The notes beneath the pieces are model-generated. The model was not told the DNA's origin and searched no databases. It worked only from the letters and a program-made list of their open reading frames with translations. Of a stretch of DNA of 6,715 nt, positions 1-6,099 are shown piece after piece. The translations under genes and the position numbers were made by a program. Source of the stretch: Octadecabacter sp. (GTDB taxonomy: Bacteria > Pseudomonadota > Alphaproteobacteria > Rhodobacterales > Rhodobacteraceae); assembly GCA_018500065.2 (NCBI GenBank), contig JAHBAO020000047.1:1-6715 (forward strand), in the 5' to 3' direction. Each line of letters opens with the position of its first letter. Position 1 is the stretch's first letter.

Positions 1-157
1 AACGCTCTGCGGGAGATTCGTATACCAGCGTTTTAAGTGGTCGTTCATTGAGCTGCCTTGCGACGGCACTGAGCTTTGCTTGGCTATGTATCGCCAAATC
101 TGTGCCCTTTGGAAAGTACTGTCGCAGCAGGCGGTTGATGTTTTCATTTGAGCCGCG
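1..157 (-). pseudogene. IS30-family transposase, C-terminal fragment (5'-truncated, continues past the window start)
   Basis: Reading the minus strand from about 157 down to 1 gives an open frame containing RGSNENINRLLRQYFPKGTD, followed by SQAKLSAVARQLNERP and KTLVYESPAER. This matches the end of the catalytic domain of IS30-family DDE transposases. The E of SNEN is the usual third catalytic acidic residue, and the NERPxKTL...TPAER block normally lies near the C-terminus. The HTH region and the two catalytic Asp residues should lie at higher coordinates, but fbiC occupies that space, so the copy lacks its 5' part. The frame stays open upstream to an ATG at 230-232, overlapping the end of fbiC. 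The translation there (MFRSLKIWAVRLRNDEF) does not look like IS30, and the family's usual PWQRG(S/T)NEN is replaced by DFPHRGSNEN, so the junction is probably near 155-160. The 3' end lies outside the window. It is almost certainly non-functional. Confidence 0.85.
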
Positions 158-163
158 ATGCGG

Positions 164-183
164 AAAATCGGCAATATCGCCGA
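164..183 (-). terminator. Possible weak Rho-independent terminator after fbiC
   Basis: On the minus strand, about 33 bases after the fbiC TAA, TCGGC (183-179) can pair with GCCGA (172-168) across a six-base loop. A G-U pair could extend the stem by one. Four T residues follow (167-164). The stem is short and the T-tract is interrupted by CC, so this is only a candidate. It lies just before the IS30 fragment, where the operon would be expected to end. Confidence 0.3.
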
Positions 184-215
184 ACTCGTCATTTCGGAGC
201 CGAACAGCCCAAATC

Positions 216-2558
216 TTAAGCGAGCGAAACATGTCTACGTTCGTTGGATGCGGCACCATAAAGCGTTGTTCTTTGGCGCGAGGGACGGCTTGCTTCAAAG
301 AGCAAGTCTTCCATCGCGCCAGGTGTCATTTCTTGGCCGTGCTCGGCGCCCGCTGATCGTGTAATGGTTTCGTCCATTAGCGTCCCGCCGATGTCATTGA
401 CACCCGCCGTCAGGCAGGCCGCGATACCGTCGGGGCCAAGCTTGACCCAAGACGCCTGAATGTTGGGGATATGCGGGTTCAGGGTCAATCGTGCCACGGA
501 ATGCATCAACACGGATTCGCGCCAAGTCGGGCCTTTGCGCGCCCCGCCTTTGAGGTAGATCGGCGCTTCCATGTGGACAAAGGGCAGGGGGACCAGCTCA
601 GTAAAGCCGCCTGTGCGTTTTTGTTGATCGCGCAGGCGCAACAGATGGCGGGCCCAGTGGACGGGGCGGTCGATATGGCCGAACATGATCGTCGCGGTGG
701 TTTTCAGACCTTGTTCATGGGCGGCGTTGATCACCTCGAACCATTCGGCGGTGTTGATCTTGTCTGGACACAGATCGCGGCGCACTTCGTCGTCGAGAAT
801 TTCCGCAGCAGTGCCCGGCAGGCTGCCCAATCCGGCATCAATCAGCCGCGCCATAAATTCCGGCACGGGAATGCCCAATGTCGCGGCCCCTTGAAAGACT
901 TCGAGCGGGGAAAACGCGTGAACATGCATGTCGGGCAGATCGGTTTTGATCGCCGTCAAAATATCCAGATAGGTCTGACCCGTGTATTCAGGGTGGATGC
1001 CGCCCTGAAGGCAGACCTCAACCGCGCCCCTGTCCCATGCTTCGCGGGCGCGTGCGGCAACGATGTCAGACCCCAGATTGTAGGGTTTGCCGCGCAGGTC
1101 TTCATGGGTTTTGCCCTTGGAAAAGGCACAGAACTTACATTTGTAGTAGCAAATGTTGGTGTAGTTGATGTTGCGCGTCACCACATAGCTGACGGTTTCC
1201 CCGTTGACCTGTTTGCGCACCTCATCGGCGGCTTGCATCACCTCATGAACCTCACCGTCGCGCGCGGCGAACATGCGGCACACCTCGGCTTCGCTCAGGT
1301 CGGCACCCATTTCGGCGCGGGCCAGAATACGCGACAGGCCAATATCACCGATCAAACCGGGAGTTGTGGGCAATTCGGGCAATTCCTGCGAAGCGCCGCC
1401 AGGTGCCCAAGGATCCATGCGCGCCAGCCCGTCTGCGTCAATCAGATCAAGCACAGACTTGCGCAGGCTTTTGTCCAACCAGCGCTCATTTTGATGGGCA
1501 TAGGCGCGGTAAACCCCCAGCCGTTCAACCAGAATTTTCCCACATTGCGCGGTGTCTGCGGCCAGCGTATCAAGATGCGGCCATGGCGCTTCGGGGTTCA
1601 CATGATCCGGCGTGACAGGCGATACACCGCCCCAATCATTGATCCCCGCCGCGATCAAACCCTCGCCGCCATTGGACAGGTTGGGCGGTGCTTGGATGGA
1701 CATATCCGCCCCGAAGATGATGCGTGCCACGGCGATGGTCCAATGCAAATCCTGCAAGCCGGGTTCTGGCGCATTGGCCATTTTGGGGTTCGGTTTGGCG
1801 CGGAAATTCTGGATGATGATTTCCTGAATGTGACCGTGTTTGTCATGCAGATCGCGCAGGGCAAGCAGGCTCTCGATCCGTTCGGCCCGCGTTTCGCCGA
1901 TGCCAATCAGGATGCCGCTGGTGAAGGGGATGTTCAGCTCACCCGCTTGTTCAATTGTGCGCAACCGGACAGCGGGGTCTTTATCGGGCGACCCGAAATG
2001 ACACCCGCCGCGTTCGCCCAACCGCGCAGAGACGGTTTCAAGCATGATCCCCATGGAAACCGAGACTTCGCGCAGGGCGGTCATTTCCTCAGTCGTCATC
2101 ACACCGGGGTTCAGGTGCGGCAGCAACCCGGTTTCTTTCAGCACCAGTTCGGCCATCGCGCGTAAGTAGTCGAGCGTTGTGGCATAGCCCATTTCGGCCA
2201 ATGCCTCGCGGGCGACAGCGTAGCGAAGTTCAGGTTTGTCACCGAGGGTAAAAAGCGCCTCTTTGCAGCCAGCCGCCTGACCTGCGCGGGCAATTTCCAG
2301 CACTTGATCGGGGCTTAAGAACGGCGCGTCGATCTTTTTGGGCGCCTTTGCAAAAGTGCAGTAATGGCAGACATCGCGGCAAAGTTCGGTCAGGGGAATG
2401 AACACTTTGCGTGAATAACTGATCAGGCGTCCGTGGCCTTGGTCACGCAGATGCGACGCGCGCGCCAGCAGGTCGGCATCGGCCATTTCCAATAGGTCAA
2501 AGGCATCAGTGGCCGCGATCGGGGCGTCCTGAAACGTGTCTGGGGTTTGAAATGTCAT
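216..2558 (-). CDS. fbiC: FbiC: 7,8-didemethyl-8-hydroxy-5-deazariboflavin (Fo) synthase, CofG-CofH fusion
   Basis: This 780-residue protein has two radical-SAM modules and builds Fo, the deazaflavin chromophore of coenzyme F420, from a tyrosine-derived adduct and 5-amino-6-ribitylaminouracil. The N-terminal CofG half has its [4Fe-4S] CX3CX2C motif at C60, C64 and C67 (ELCRDVCHYC), then SGILIGIGET near 214 and NFRAKPNPKM near 251. The C-terminal CofH half has a second CX3CX2C at C470, C474 and C477 (NICYYKCKFC), GSLPGTAAEIL near 578 and MFGHID near 625. The RQRTTLYG block at 761-768 is typical of the CofH end, so the protein appears complete despite the transposase fragment just downstream. 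It is somewhat shorter than the roughly 850-residue actinobacterial FbiC. The ATG overlaps the cofC stop (ATGA), and AAAGGCGG (2572-2565) is its ribosome binding site. It is the last gene of the operon and cytosolic. Confidence 0.97.
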   Translation of the reverse strand: MTFQTPDTFQDAPIAATDAFDLLEMADADLLARASHLRDQGHGRLISYSRKVFIPLTELCRDVCHYCTFAKAPKKIDAPFLSPDQVLEIARAGQAAGCKEALFTLGDKPELRYAVAREALAEMGYATTLDYLRAMAELVLKETGLLPHLNPGVMTTEEMTALREVSVSMGIMLETVSARLGERGGCHFGSPDKDPAVRLRTIEQAGELNIPFTSGILIGIGETRAERIESLLALRDLHDKHGHIQEIIIQNFRAKPNPKMANAPEPGLQDLHWTIAVARIIFGADMSIQAPPNLSNGGEGLIAAGINDWGGVSPVTPDHVNPEAPWPHLDTLAADTAQCGKILVERLGVYRAYAHQNERWLDKSLRKSVLDLIDADGLARMDPWAPGGASQELPELPTTPGLIGDIGLSRILARAEMGADLSEAEVCRMFAARDGEVHEVMQAADEVRKQVNGETVSYVVTRNINYTNICYYKCKFCAFSKGKTHEDLRGKPYNLGSDIVAARAREAWDRGAVEVCLQGGIHPEYTGQTYLDILTAIKTDLPDMHVHAFSPLEVFQGAATLGIPVPEFMARLIDAGLGSLPGTAAEILDDEVRRDLCPDKINTAEWFEVINAAHEQGLKTTATIMFGHIDRPVHWARHLLRLRDQQKRTGGFTELVPLPFVHMEAPIYLKGGARKGPTWRESVLMHSVARLTLNPHIPNIQASWVKLGPDGIAACLTAGVNDIGGTLMDETITRSAGAEHGQEMTPGAMEDLLFEASRPSRQRTTLYGAASNERRHVSLA

Positions 2559-3217
2559 GCAACACCGCCTTTGGGTTCACTCTCGGGCATCTGGCCAAAT
2601 GCGATGGATTTCAGGAAGCGCACAGAGGCACTTGAATGGCCGGAATTCATCAAATCAATCATGTCCGCGCCAGTATCAACATCAAGCGCGAGGCCGCTAA
2701 GGGGGAGGGTCTTGGACACGATGCCAACGCGGGTGGCCGCGACTTGGTGATTAAAGAAACTGTTGGCCCCAAATACAGGCGCGATCAGATCAGGCGAGGA
2801 AAGGAACAACCCGTTGGTGCCGCGCCTTGGCCTGTCGGGCACGACGCGAATGGTCGGAGTTTCGCAGGGTGCCGACAATCTGGTAACGTCATCCTTGGCC
2901 ACCAGAGGAAGGTCCGCGGGTAAAACAACCACGGAGCGCTGCCGATCAACGGCATTCAGGCCGGTTTGAACCGCCTGATTATACCCGTTTGCTACCTCTT
3001 CTCGGATCAACCGCGCACCGAAACGCGCGCCCAGATCAAGCACTGCATCGTCAGAGGCGACCAGCCAGATATCGCCTAGATCGCAGGTCTGAAGAGTGTT
3101 GAACAGGTCGTGAAGCATAGCCAAAACCAGCTCGGCGCGTGCGCTCGGGCTTAGGACCGTACGCAAACGCCCCTTGGCTTGTGCTAGGTTTTTGACCGGG
3201 ATTACAACATCGGTCAT
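2555..3217 (-). CDS. cofC: CofC/FbiD: guanylyltransferase activating the three-carbon linker of F420
   Basis: This 220-residue nucleotidyltransferase-like protein couples GTP to a phosphorylated C3 acid: 2-phospho-L-lactate in methanogens, phosphoenolpyruvate in mycobacteria, and 3-phosphoglycerate in at least one gram-negative lineage. The product is the unstable GDP-activated donor used by CofD. Family features in order are an N-terminal IPVKNLAQAKGRL (6-18), LPADLPL (99-105), DRPRRGTNGLFLSSP (128-142), FGANSFFNHQ (149-158) and ALDVDTGADM (177-186). Length and motif order fit the CofC family. The start ATG overlaps the cofD stop as ATGA at 3214-3217, and the stop overlaps the fbiC start as ATGA at 2555-2558, which suggests translational coupling. 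Its own Shine-Dalgarno sequence is weak (GCGAG), consistent with coupling. Which C3 acid it uses cannot be read with confidence from the sequence. Confidence 0.93.
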   Translation of the reverse strand: MTDVVIPVKNLAQAKGRLRTVLSPSARAELVLAMLHDLFNTLQTCDLGDIWLVASDDAVLDLGARFGARLIREEVANGYNQAVQTGLNAVDRQRSVVVLPADLPLVAKDDVTRLSAPCETPTIRVVPDRPRRGTNGLFLSSPDLIAPVFGANSFFNHQVAATRVGIVSKTLPLSGLALDVDTGADMIDLMNSGHSSASVRFLKSIAFGQMPESEPKGGVA

Positions 3218-4161
3218 TGTGCGATCTCGCTTGCGAAATCTAGCGTGGCTTGTGCCAATGCAACGCGCGTTTCCAGATCAGTCATCAGCGTTTGGGCGAC
3301 GTGAACCCGCATCCCCATGGCCTCAATCTCAGCGGCCAGATGGGCGTCTTGTAGGTCAATGACCAAGCCGTCCAAAATGTCACGGTAATGCTGCGCAATC
3401 CCCAGAACTGATACGTCATTGCCCAGCTCCGCCATCATCTTAGCGGCGGGGCCTTTGATCGCTTGGCCGCCGACAATCGGTGATACGGCGACGATCGGGG
3501 CATTCGCGCCCTTGATCGCGTCCAGCATCCCCGGAATATGCAGGAGCGGATCGACGCTGACATAGGGGTTGGACGGGGCGATGATGATCGCCTTGGGCTC
3601 AGAGCGCAGCGCGGCGATAACCCGACCGTTCGGGCGCGCGCGCGCAATGCCATCAAAACGGAATCCGGTCACGCAGGGTTGGCATTGTTCGCGAACAAAA
3701 TAGTGTTGAAAGGCTAGATCGCCCGCTGGCGTTTGAACGACCGTGGCAACGGGATCATCCGTCATCGGGCAGACATTCACCGTGATCCCCAAGCGGGTCG
3801 CCAGATCAGCGGTGACGGCGTTAAGGCTTTGCCCCTGACGCAGGAATTCGTTGCGCAGAACATGGGTGGCCAGATCTCCGTCGCCCAGATTGAACCAATC
3901 GGGGCCTTTTAGATCTTGGATCGCGGACATAAATGTCCAAGTTTCGTCGCGTCGCCCCCAGCCGCGTTGCTGGTCGGACAGGCCGGACAAGGCATAAAGG
4001 ACCGAGTCGATATCGGGGCAAATCCGCAGGCCAAAATGGTCGAAATCATCGCCGGTATTGCAGGCAACCACCAGATCATCACCGTCCAGAATTTTGGACA
4101 GGCCGAGCACCAATTTGGCACCGCCAACACCACCTGACAGTGTTAGGACTGGGCCGCTCAA
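3214..4161 (-). CDS. cofD: CofD/FbiA: phospho-C3-acid transferase forming (dehydro)F420-0
   Basis: This 315-residue CofD-family transferase moves the activated C3-phosphoacid from the CofC product onto Fo, releasing GMP and giving F420-0 or its dehydro form. Recognisable blocks are SGGVGGAKL at 9-17 (nucleotide/Fo-binding N-terminus), NTGDDFDHFGLRICPDIDS at 35-53, ETWTF at 73-77, WFNLGDGDLATHVLR at 89-103, APSNPYVSVDPLL at 195-207 and VSPIVGGQAIKGPAAKMM at 226-243. Length is normal for the family. The start codon is TTG, read from the sequence at 4159-4161. No ATG precedes SGGVGG in this frame, and TTG overlaps the cofE stop as TTGA. An AGAGGA lies nine bases upstream. The stop overlaps the cofC start as ATGA. 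The enzyme is cytosolic and needs a divalent metal in characterised homologues. Confidence 0.95.
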   Translation of the reverse strand: MSGPVLTLSGGVGGAKLVLGLSKILDGDDLVVACNTGDDFDHFGLRICPDIDSVLYALSGLSDQQRGWGRRDETWTFMSAIQDLKGPDWFNLGDGDLATHVLRNEFLRQGQSLNAVTADLATRLGITVNVCPMTDDPVATVVQTPAGDLAFQHYFVREQCQPCVTGFRFDGIARARPNGRVIAALRSEPKAIIIAPSNPYVSVDPLLHIPGMLDAIKGANAPIVAVSPIVGGQAIKGPAAKMMAELGNDVSVLGIAQHYRDILDGLVIDLQDAHLAAEIEAMGMRVHVAQTLMTDLETRVALAQATLDFASEIAQ

Positions 4162-4937
4162 CGGAACATGTCCTCTGAGATGTCGCGTATCAGGTCTGCG
4201 GCCGGACGCGCTGTCGCTGAAGGATAGGCGGCAAAGTCAAACCCGCGCACCAAGACCACAGGTTTGCCCTCGGATGTTTGGCCCTGCAACAACGAGGCCG
4301 CCGTGGCCACTTCGTCGCCAACCGCCTGTTGTGTGACCAGAAGTTCACGGCCAAACAGGTCGGTTTCTCCGCGACGGTCCCATAGGCTGGGAAGGCCAGC
4401 AGCGCCAATGGCAACACCTGTCGTCCCCAAACGCCAAGGCCTGCCAAAGCTGTCCGAGATCACCACAGCGACGTCACAGCCGAACCGTTTCATCAAGCTG
4501 TCGCGTAATGCGGCGGCGGATTTATCCGGATCAATCGGTAGCAACAGCACATTTTCCTGACCGCCCGCCGACCCCACATTTGAGGCATCAATGCCAGCGT
4601 TTGCCATGATCCAACCGCGTTTGTGCTCAACGATCAGAATACCGGTTTTCTGGCGGATGATGGATTTGCTTTCGGACAGGATCAGCTCAACGATACGCGG
4701 GTCTTTGTGGACCGCTTCTGCCAGCTTTTTGGCCTCGGCGCCGGGCGAAACACTGGCCAGATCAACTGTGCGTCCTTCGGCCTTTGAGATGATCTTTTGC
4801 GCGACGACCAGAATATCACCATCCTGCAACGGCAGGTCATCGCGCGCCAGACCCTGTGCAATCAGATCACATAGATCATCCCCATCGCCCACAAGCGGGA
4901 GATCCTTAAGAGCGGTGAGAGTGATTTGATCTGGCAC
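4158..4937 (-). CDS. cofE: CofE: F420-0:gamma-L-glutamate ligase (stand-alone, no FbiB reductase domain)
   Basis: This GTP-dependent ligase adds L-glutamate residues, the later ones through gamma-linkages, to F420-0 to make F420-n. Starting at GTG 4935-4937 the protein has 259 residues, the normal size for a single-domain CofE. Motifs are AQKIISKAEGR at 46-56, HKRGWIMANAGIDASNV at 105-121, ISDSFGRPWRLGTTGVAIG at 160-178 and RGETDLFGR at 189-197. A longer open frame back to a TTG at 5009 would overlap npdG by 53 bases and adds 24 residues that do not resemble the family. GTG is preferred because AAGGAAG lies eight bases upstream and the protein then begins just before ITLTAL, as in homologues. 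It lies 19 bases after npdG and overlaps cofD by four bases (TTGA). Unlike mycobacterial FbiB, it lacks the C-terminal FMN-binding nitroreductase-like domain that reduces dehydro-F420-0. Confidence 0.95.
   Translation of the reverse strand: MPDQITLTALKDLPLVGDGDDLCDLIAQGLARDDLPLQDGDILVVAQKIISKAEGRTVDLASVSPGAEAKKLAEAVHKDPRIVELILSESKSIIRQKTGILIVEHKRGWIMANAGIDASNVGSAGGQENVLLLPIDPDKSAAALRDSLMKRFGCDVAVVISDSFGRPWRLGTTGVAIGAAGLPSLWDRRGETDLFGRELLVTQQAVGDEVATAASLLQGQTSEGKPVVLVRGFDFAAYPSATARPAADLIRDISEDMFR
4171..4176 (-). promoter_or_regulatory. Shine-Dalgarno sequence of cofD supporting a TTG start
   Basis: AGAGGA on the minus strand lies inside the last codons of cofE, nine bases before TTG at 4159-4161. 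An ATG between them is out of frame and stops after three codons. The site supports the rare TTG start that overlaps the cofE stop. Confidence 0.6.
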
Positions 4938-4945
4938 GTTTTGGT

Positions 4946-4952
4946 CTTCCTT
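4946..4952 (-). promoter_or_regulatory. Shine-Dalgarno sequence that fixes the cofE GTG start
   Basis: AAGGAAG on the minus strand ends eight bases before GTG at 4935-4937. It is the strongest ribosome binding site near the cofE 5' end and favours this GTG over the upstream in-frame TTG at 5009. It lies in the 19-base npdG-cofE gap. Confidence 0.75.
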
Positions 4953-4956
4953 GGAC

Positions 4957-5640
4957 TTAGTCGTTGCTGATCTGGGGGTCGCCCAGAATTTTGATTCCAG
5001 CGCCGTCAATTTTGTAGGTGCCGTTGATGAAGATCAAAACAGATGTGAGTGCTTCTGCAACCGCTGAGTTGTCGATCCGTCCGGCATGCCATGCTTTCAT
5101 ATCGGCGTCTTCCGCGAGCTTGATAACCGTCCCGCGTGCGGCCTTGTCATTGCCGCAGACAAAGACATCGCAATCGATGCTGTGATCGAGATCATTCAAG
5201 TGGGTGGCCGCGACGTTCTGGAACGCCGAGACGACACGCACGTCTTCGCCCAATTCTGTTTGCACATTCTTCGCGACCGATCCGCCCTCGGGCAGCTGAA
5301 CGGTGCGCACTTTGGGGGGCATCAACGGAACGGTGACGTCGACAAAGATTTTGCCGCTCAGATTGGGCTTGACGCTCGCCAGTGTCGCGGCATGGCTGGC
5401 GTAAGGCACAGCCATAGCCACCAGATCACCTGCGGCGGCGGCGTTGGCGTTGTCCAGACCTGCAATCGGAACGCCAGCTTTGGCCGACAGCTCTGTTGCG
5501 ATTTGTGCGGCGCGATCACCATCACGCGACCCGATGGTCACACTGTGTCCGGCCCGCGCCCAACGCAGGGCGAGGCCTGACCCAAGCGCGCCTGTGCCAC
5601 CAATGATCGCAATGTTCATTTTTTCGGAATACTCAGTCAT
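4957..5640 (-). CDS. npdG: NpdG/Fno: F420:NADP+ oxidoreductase (NADPH-dependent F420 reductase)
   Basis: This enzyme transfers hydride between NADP(H) and coenzyme F420, so it can supply F420H2 from NADPH or return electrons to NADP+. The 227-residue protein has an N-terminal Rossmann fold with GGTGALGSGLALRW at 14-27. GSRDGDRA (37-44) follows at the second strand, where the NADP 2'-phosphate is bound. DVTVPL (101-106), VVSAFQNVAATHL (136-148) and CDVFVCGNDKAARG (157-170) follow. The C-terminal stretch from AGRIDNSAVAEALT to GIKILG fits archaeal Fno closely. The start is taken as ATG 5638-5640, which has AAAGG seven bases upstream. A TTG at 5661 extends the frame by seven residues but has no ribosome binding site. 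Its place directly before cofE strongly supports F420, rather than another substrate, as partner. A general NADP-dependent oxidoreductase of the same fold is the less likely alternative. Confidence 0.93.
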   Translation of the reverse strand: MTEYSEKMNIAIIGGTGALGSGLALRWARAGHSVTIGSRDGDRAAQIATELSAKAGVPIAGLDNANAAAAGDLVAMAVPYASHAATLASVKPNLSGKIFVDVTVPLMPPKVRTVQLPEGGSVAKNVQTELGEDVRVVSAFQNVAATHLNDLDHSIDCDVFVCGNDKAARGTVIKLAEDADMKAWHAGRIDNSAVAEALTSVLIFINGTYKIDGAGIKILGDPQISND

Positions 5641-5647
5641 GGTCTCG

Positions 5648-5652
5648 CCTTT
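5648..5652 (-). promoter_or_regulatory. Shine-Dalgarno sequence that fixes the npdG ATG start
   Basis: AAAGG on the minus strand ends seven bases before ATG at 5638-5640. The alternative TTG at 5659-5661, which overlaps the thioesterase stop as TTGA, has no purine-rich site upstream, so the ATG is preferred. Confidence 0.65.
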
Positions 5653-5657
5653 CAGGG

Positions 5658-6098
5658 TCAAATATGTGGTTTGTCGGGCCGGATCGCATAGCAGGCGTGC
5701 CCGGTCACAACGGTTTCATTCGCTTCGTTTTGAATGTCGACATCGACAAACCCGACTGTCCGGCCAACACGCCGAACTTTGGCCACGGCAACCAATGTGT
5801 CAGAGGTCGCGAGGCGCAGATAATCCGTGCTGAAATTGAGCGTCAGCACAGGACCACCCGCCACCAGCAACAATGCATAGCATCCAGCGATATCCACCAA
5901 AGACGACAGAACGCCACCGTGCCATTGCCCTGTGCCGGGTTGACGTTCAAAGGTCACGCACATCGACACGCGCAATTTGAGGGTGGCATTGTCGTTATCG
6001 ACGTCTAACACCTCTGGACGATAGAGCTGATGGAAGGCCGATTTACCAATCGTGCCCTGAACATCAGCGACCGTCAGGTTGTTGTGGCGAAAGGCCAT
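5658..6098 (-). CDS. Hotdog-fold acyl-CoA thioesterase, PaaI/4HBT-like
   Basis: This 146-residue protein has the features of a PaaI-type hotdog thioesterase, which hydrolyses an acyl- or aryl-CoA thioester to the free acid and CoA. The signature WHGGVLSSLVDIAGCYAL lies at 59-76: the HGG turn begins the central helix, and D69 sits at the usual catalytic acid position. TLNFSTDYLRLA (86-97) and GRTVGFVDVDI (112-122) are typical of the following beta strands. There is no signal peptide or membrane segment, so it should be cytosolic and oligomeric. Its ATG (6096-6098) is one base beyond the acyl-CoA synthetase stop, with AGAGGA inside the end of that gene. npdG begins 17 bases downstream. It is not an F420 biosynthesis enzyme. 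It may relieve dead-end CoA esters or release a product of the pathway begun by the adjacent synthetase. The substrate is unknown. Confidence 0.85.
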   Translation of the reverse strand: MAFRHNNLTVADVQGTIGKSAFHQLYRPEVLDVDNDNATLKLRVSMCVTFERQPGTGQWHGGVLSSLVDIAGCYALLLVAGGPVLTLNFSTDYLRLATSDTLVAVAKVRRVGRTVGFVDVDIQNEANETVVTGHACYAIRPDKPHI

Positions 6099-6099
6099 A

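Noticed and set aside
216..260. FbiC possibly truncated by the IS30 insertion
   Set aside because: The RQRTTLYG block that marks the normal C-terminus is present 12 residues before the stop, so the protein looks complete. At most the last few residues could have been replaced.
471..2165. A 564-codon open frame on the plus strand, opposite fbiC
   Set aside because: Its translation is rich in His, Gln, Phe and Arg with no recognisable domain, and it lies wholly antisense to the well-supported fbiC. It is a reading-frame shadow of GC-rich coding sequence.
4938..5009. Longer N-terminus for CofE starting at the TTG at 5009
   Set aside because: The start would be inside npdG, the extra 24 residues are unlike the family, and a strong AAGGAAG supports the GTG at 4937.
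5086..5580. A 164-codon plus-strand open frame opposite npdG
   Set aside because: It is antisense to a gene with clear Rossmann and F420-binding motifs and has no recognisable domain or ribosome binding site.
5641..5661. Longer N-terminus for NpdG from the TTG that overlaps the thioesterase stop
   Set aside because: There is no ribosome binding site before the TTG, while the ATG at 5640 has AAAGG at good spacing. The seven extra residues carry no conserved feature.
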